Shown one piece after another: positions 63,875 to 64,000 of a stretch of DNA of 64,000 bases (position 1 is its first letter; each line of letters starts with the position of its first letter). The notes under the pieces were generated by a model. It saw only the letters and a list, made by a program, of their open reading frames with translations. It ran no database searches and had not been told where the DNA came from. The position numbers were made by a program, and so were the translations under genes. The stretch is taken from NCBI GenBank assembly GCA_964450405.1, contig CAYVCQ010000016.1, positions 1 through 64,000 on the forward strand, read 5' to 3'. The DNA comes from WRGT01 sp964450405 (GTDB lineage: Bacteria > Spirochaetota > UBA4802 > UBA5550).

Positions 63875-64000
63875 TGAATCAACCTCCATGTTTGAAAATT
63901 ATTATTTAACTTTTATCTAAGTTTTCCAATATATATAGGTTAAAATTATTAGTTTATTATATGAGAACACTACTCATCCTTTTTTTTAATTCTCCATAAC

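Noticed and set aside
1..64000. tRNA or rRNA genes
   Set aside because: I saw no TPsiC-type GTTCGAAYC with acceptor pairing, and no rRNA sequence.

Overview
The window is AT-rich (roughly one third G+C) bacterial chromosome with a dense, mostly vertical gene set. It most likely comes from a spirochaete (Spirochaetota) of an uncultivated or poorly sampled lineage. The main evidence is a radical-SAM/SPASM protein at 21450-22973 that looks like the spirochaete-restricted spiro-SPASM family. Supporting evidence is a Leptospira-type citramalate synthase, a soluble CZB chemoreceptor, many predicted lipoproteins with lax lipoboxes, and a diderm envelope set (SurA-like PPIase, PBP1C plus alpha-2-macroglobulin). 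The phylum is an inference; there is no rRNA or tRNA gene in the window.

Layout. 1-4.3 kb: a minus-strand operon, map(SEC-C) - flavin reductase - rhomboid - dut - rnj, with 4-base stop/start overlaps at its end. 4.4-5.8 kb: a 58-residue membrane protein behind a structured leader, convergent with a lipoprotein gene. 6.2-7.2 kb: a solitary DUF1016 (YhcG-type) nuclease. 7.4-10.7 kb: a very large 7TMR-DISM hybrid histidine kinase carrying a receiver and a PP2C phosphatase. 10.9-11.7 kb: uppP. 11.9-16 kb: a one-module NRPS (C-A-T) with a formyltransferase-like enzyme. 16-17 kb: a gene-free region with GC-rich, highly structured islands. 17-18.2 kb: a PfpI/DJ-1 protein and a GNAT. 18.6-24.6 kb: cimA, a SurA-like PPIase, then an operon of radical-SAM/SPASM, SpsF-like and SpsG-like proteins. 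24.7-28.1 kb: a nitroreductase, mazEF, manC and a LEA14-like protein. 28.9-30.6 kb: rplM-rpsI and recX. 30.6-40 kb: a methyltransferase, a peroxiredoxin, pbpC and a giant alpha-2-macroglobulin. 40.2-46.6 kb: rnhA, plsC, a decayed DUF559 element, recQ, a second plsC and an acyl-ACP thioesterase. 46.7-53.9 kb: a NYN/OST-HTH protein, an AbrB-Doc toxin-antitoxin pair, a PDZ/TlpA-like lipoprotein, a B12-radical SAM protein, flavodoxin, an ECF sigma factor and a ferritin-like protein. 54-58.7 kb: poorly known secreted and membrane proteins around a CZB chemoreceptor. 59-62.9 kb: a kinase - receiver - HD-GYP operon. 63-64 kb: small membrane proteins.

How the parts work together. Envelope building is the main theme: UppP, PBP1C/alpha-2-macroglobulin, ManC, two PlsC-type acyltransferases, an acyl-ACP thioesterase and SurA-like folding. 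Signalling is the second: two multi-domain kinases, HD-GYP turnover of c-di-GMP and a soluble chemoreceptor. The best candidates for something undescribed are the SPASM/SpsF/SpsG operon, where the radical-SAM protein appears to carry a decayed SpsF-like domain at its N-terminus, and the minimal NRPS-formyltransferase pair. Non-coding DNA is rich in long perfect inverted repeats, several at convergent gene ends and without U-tracts, and in dispersed palindromic repeats.
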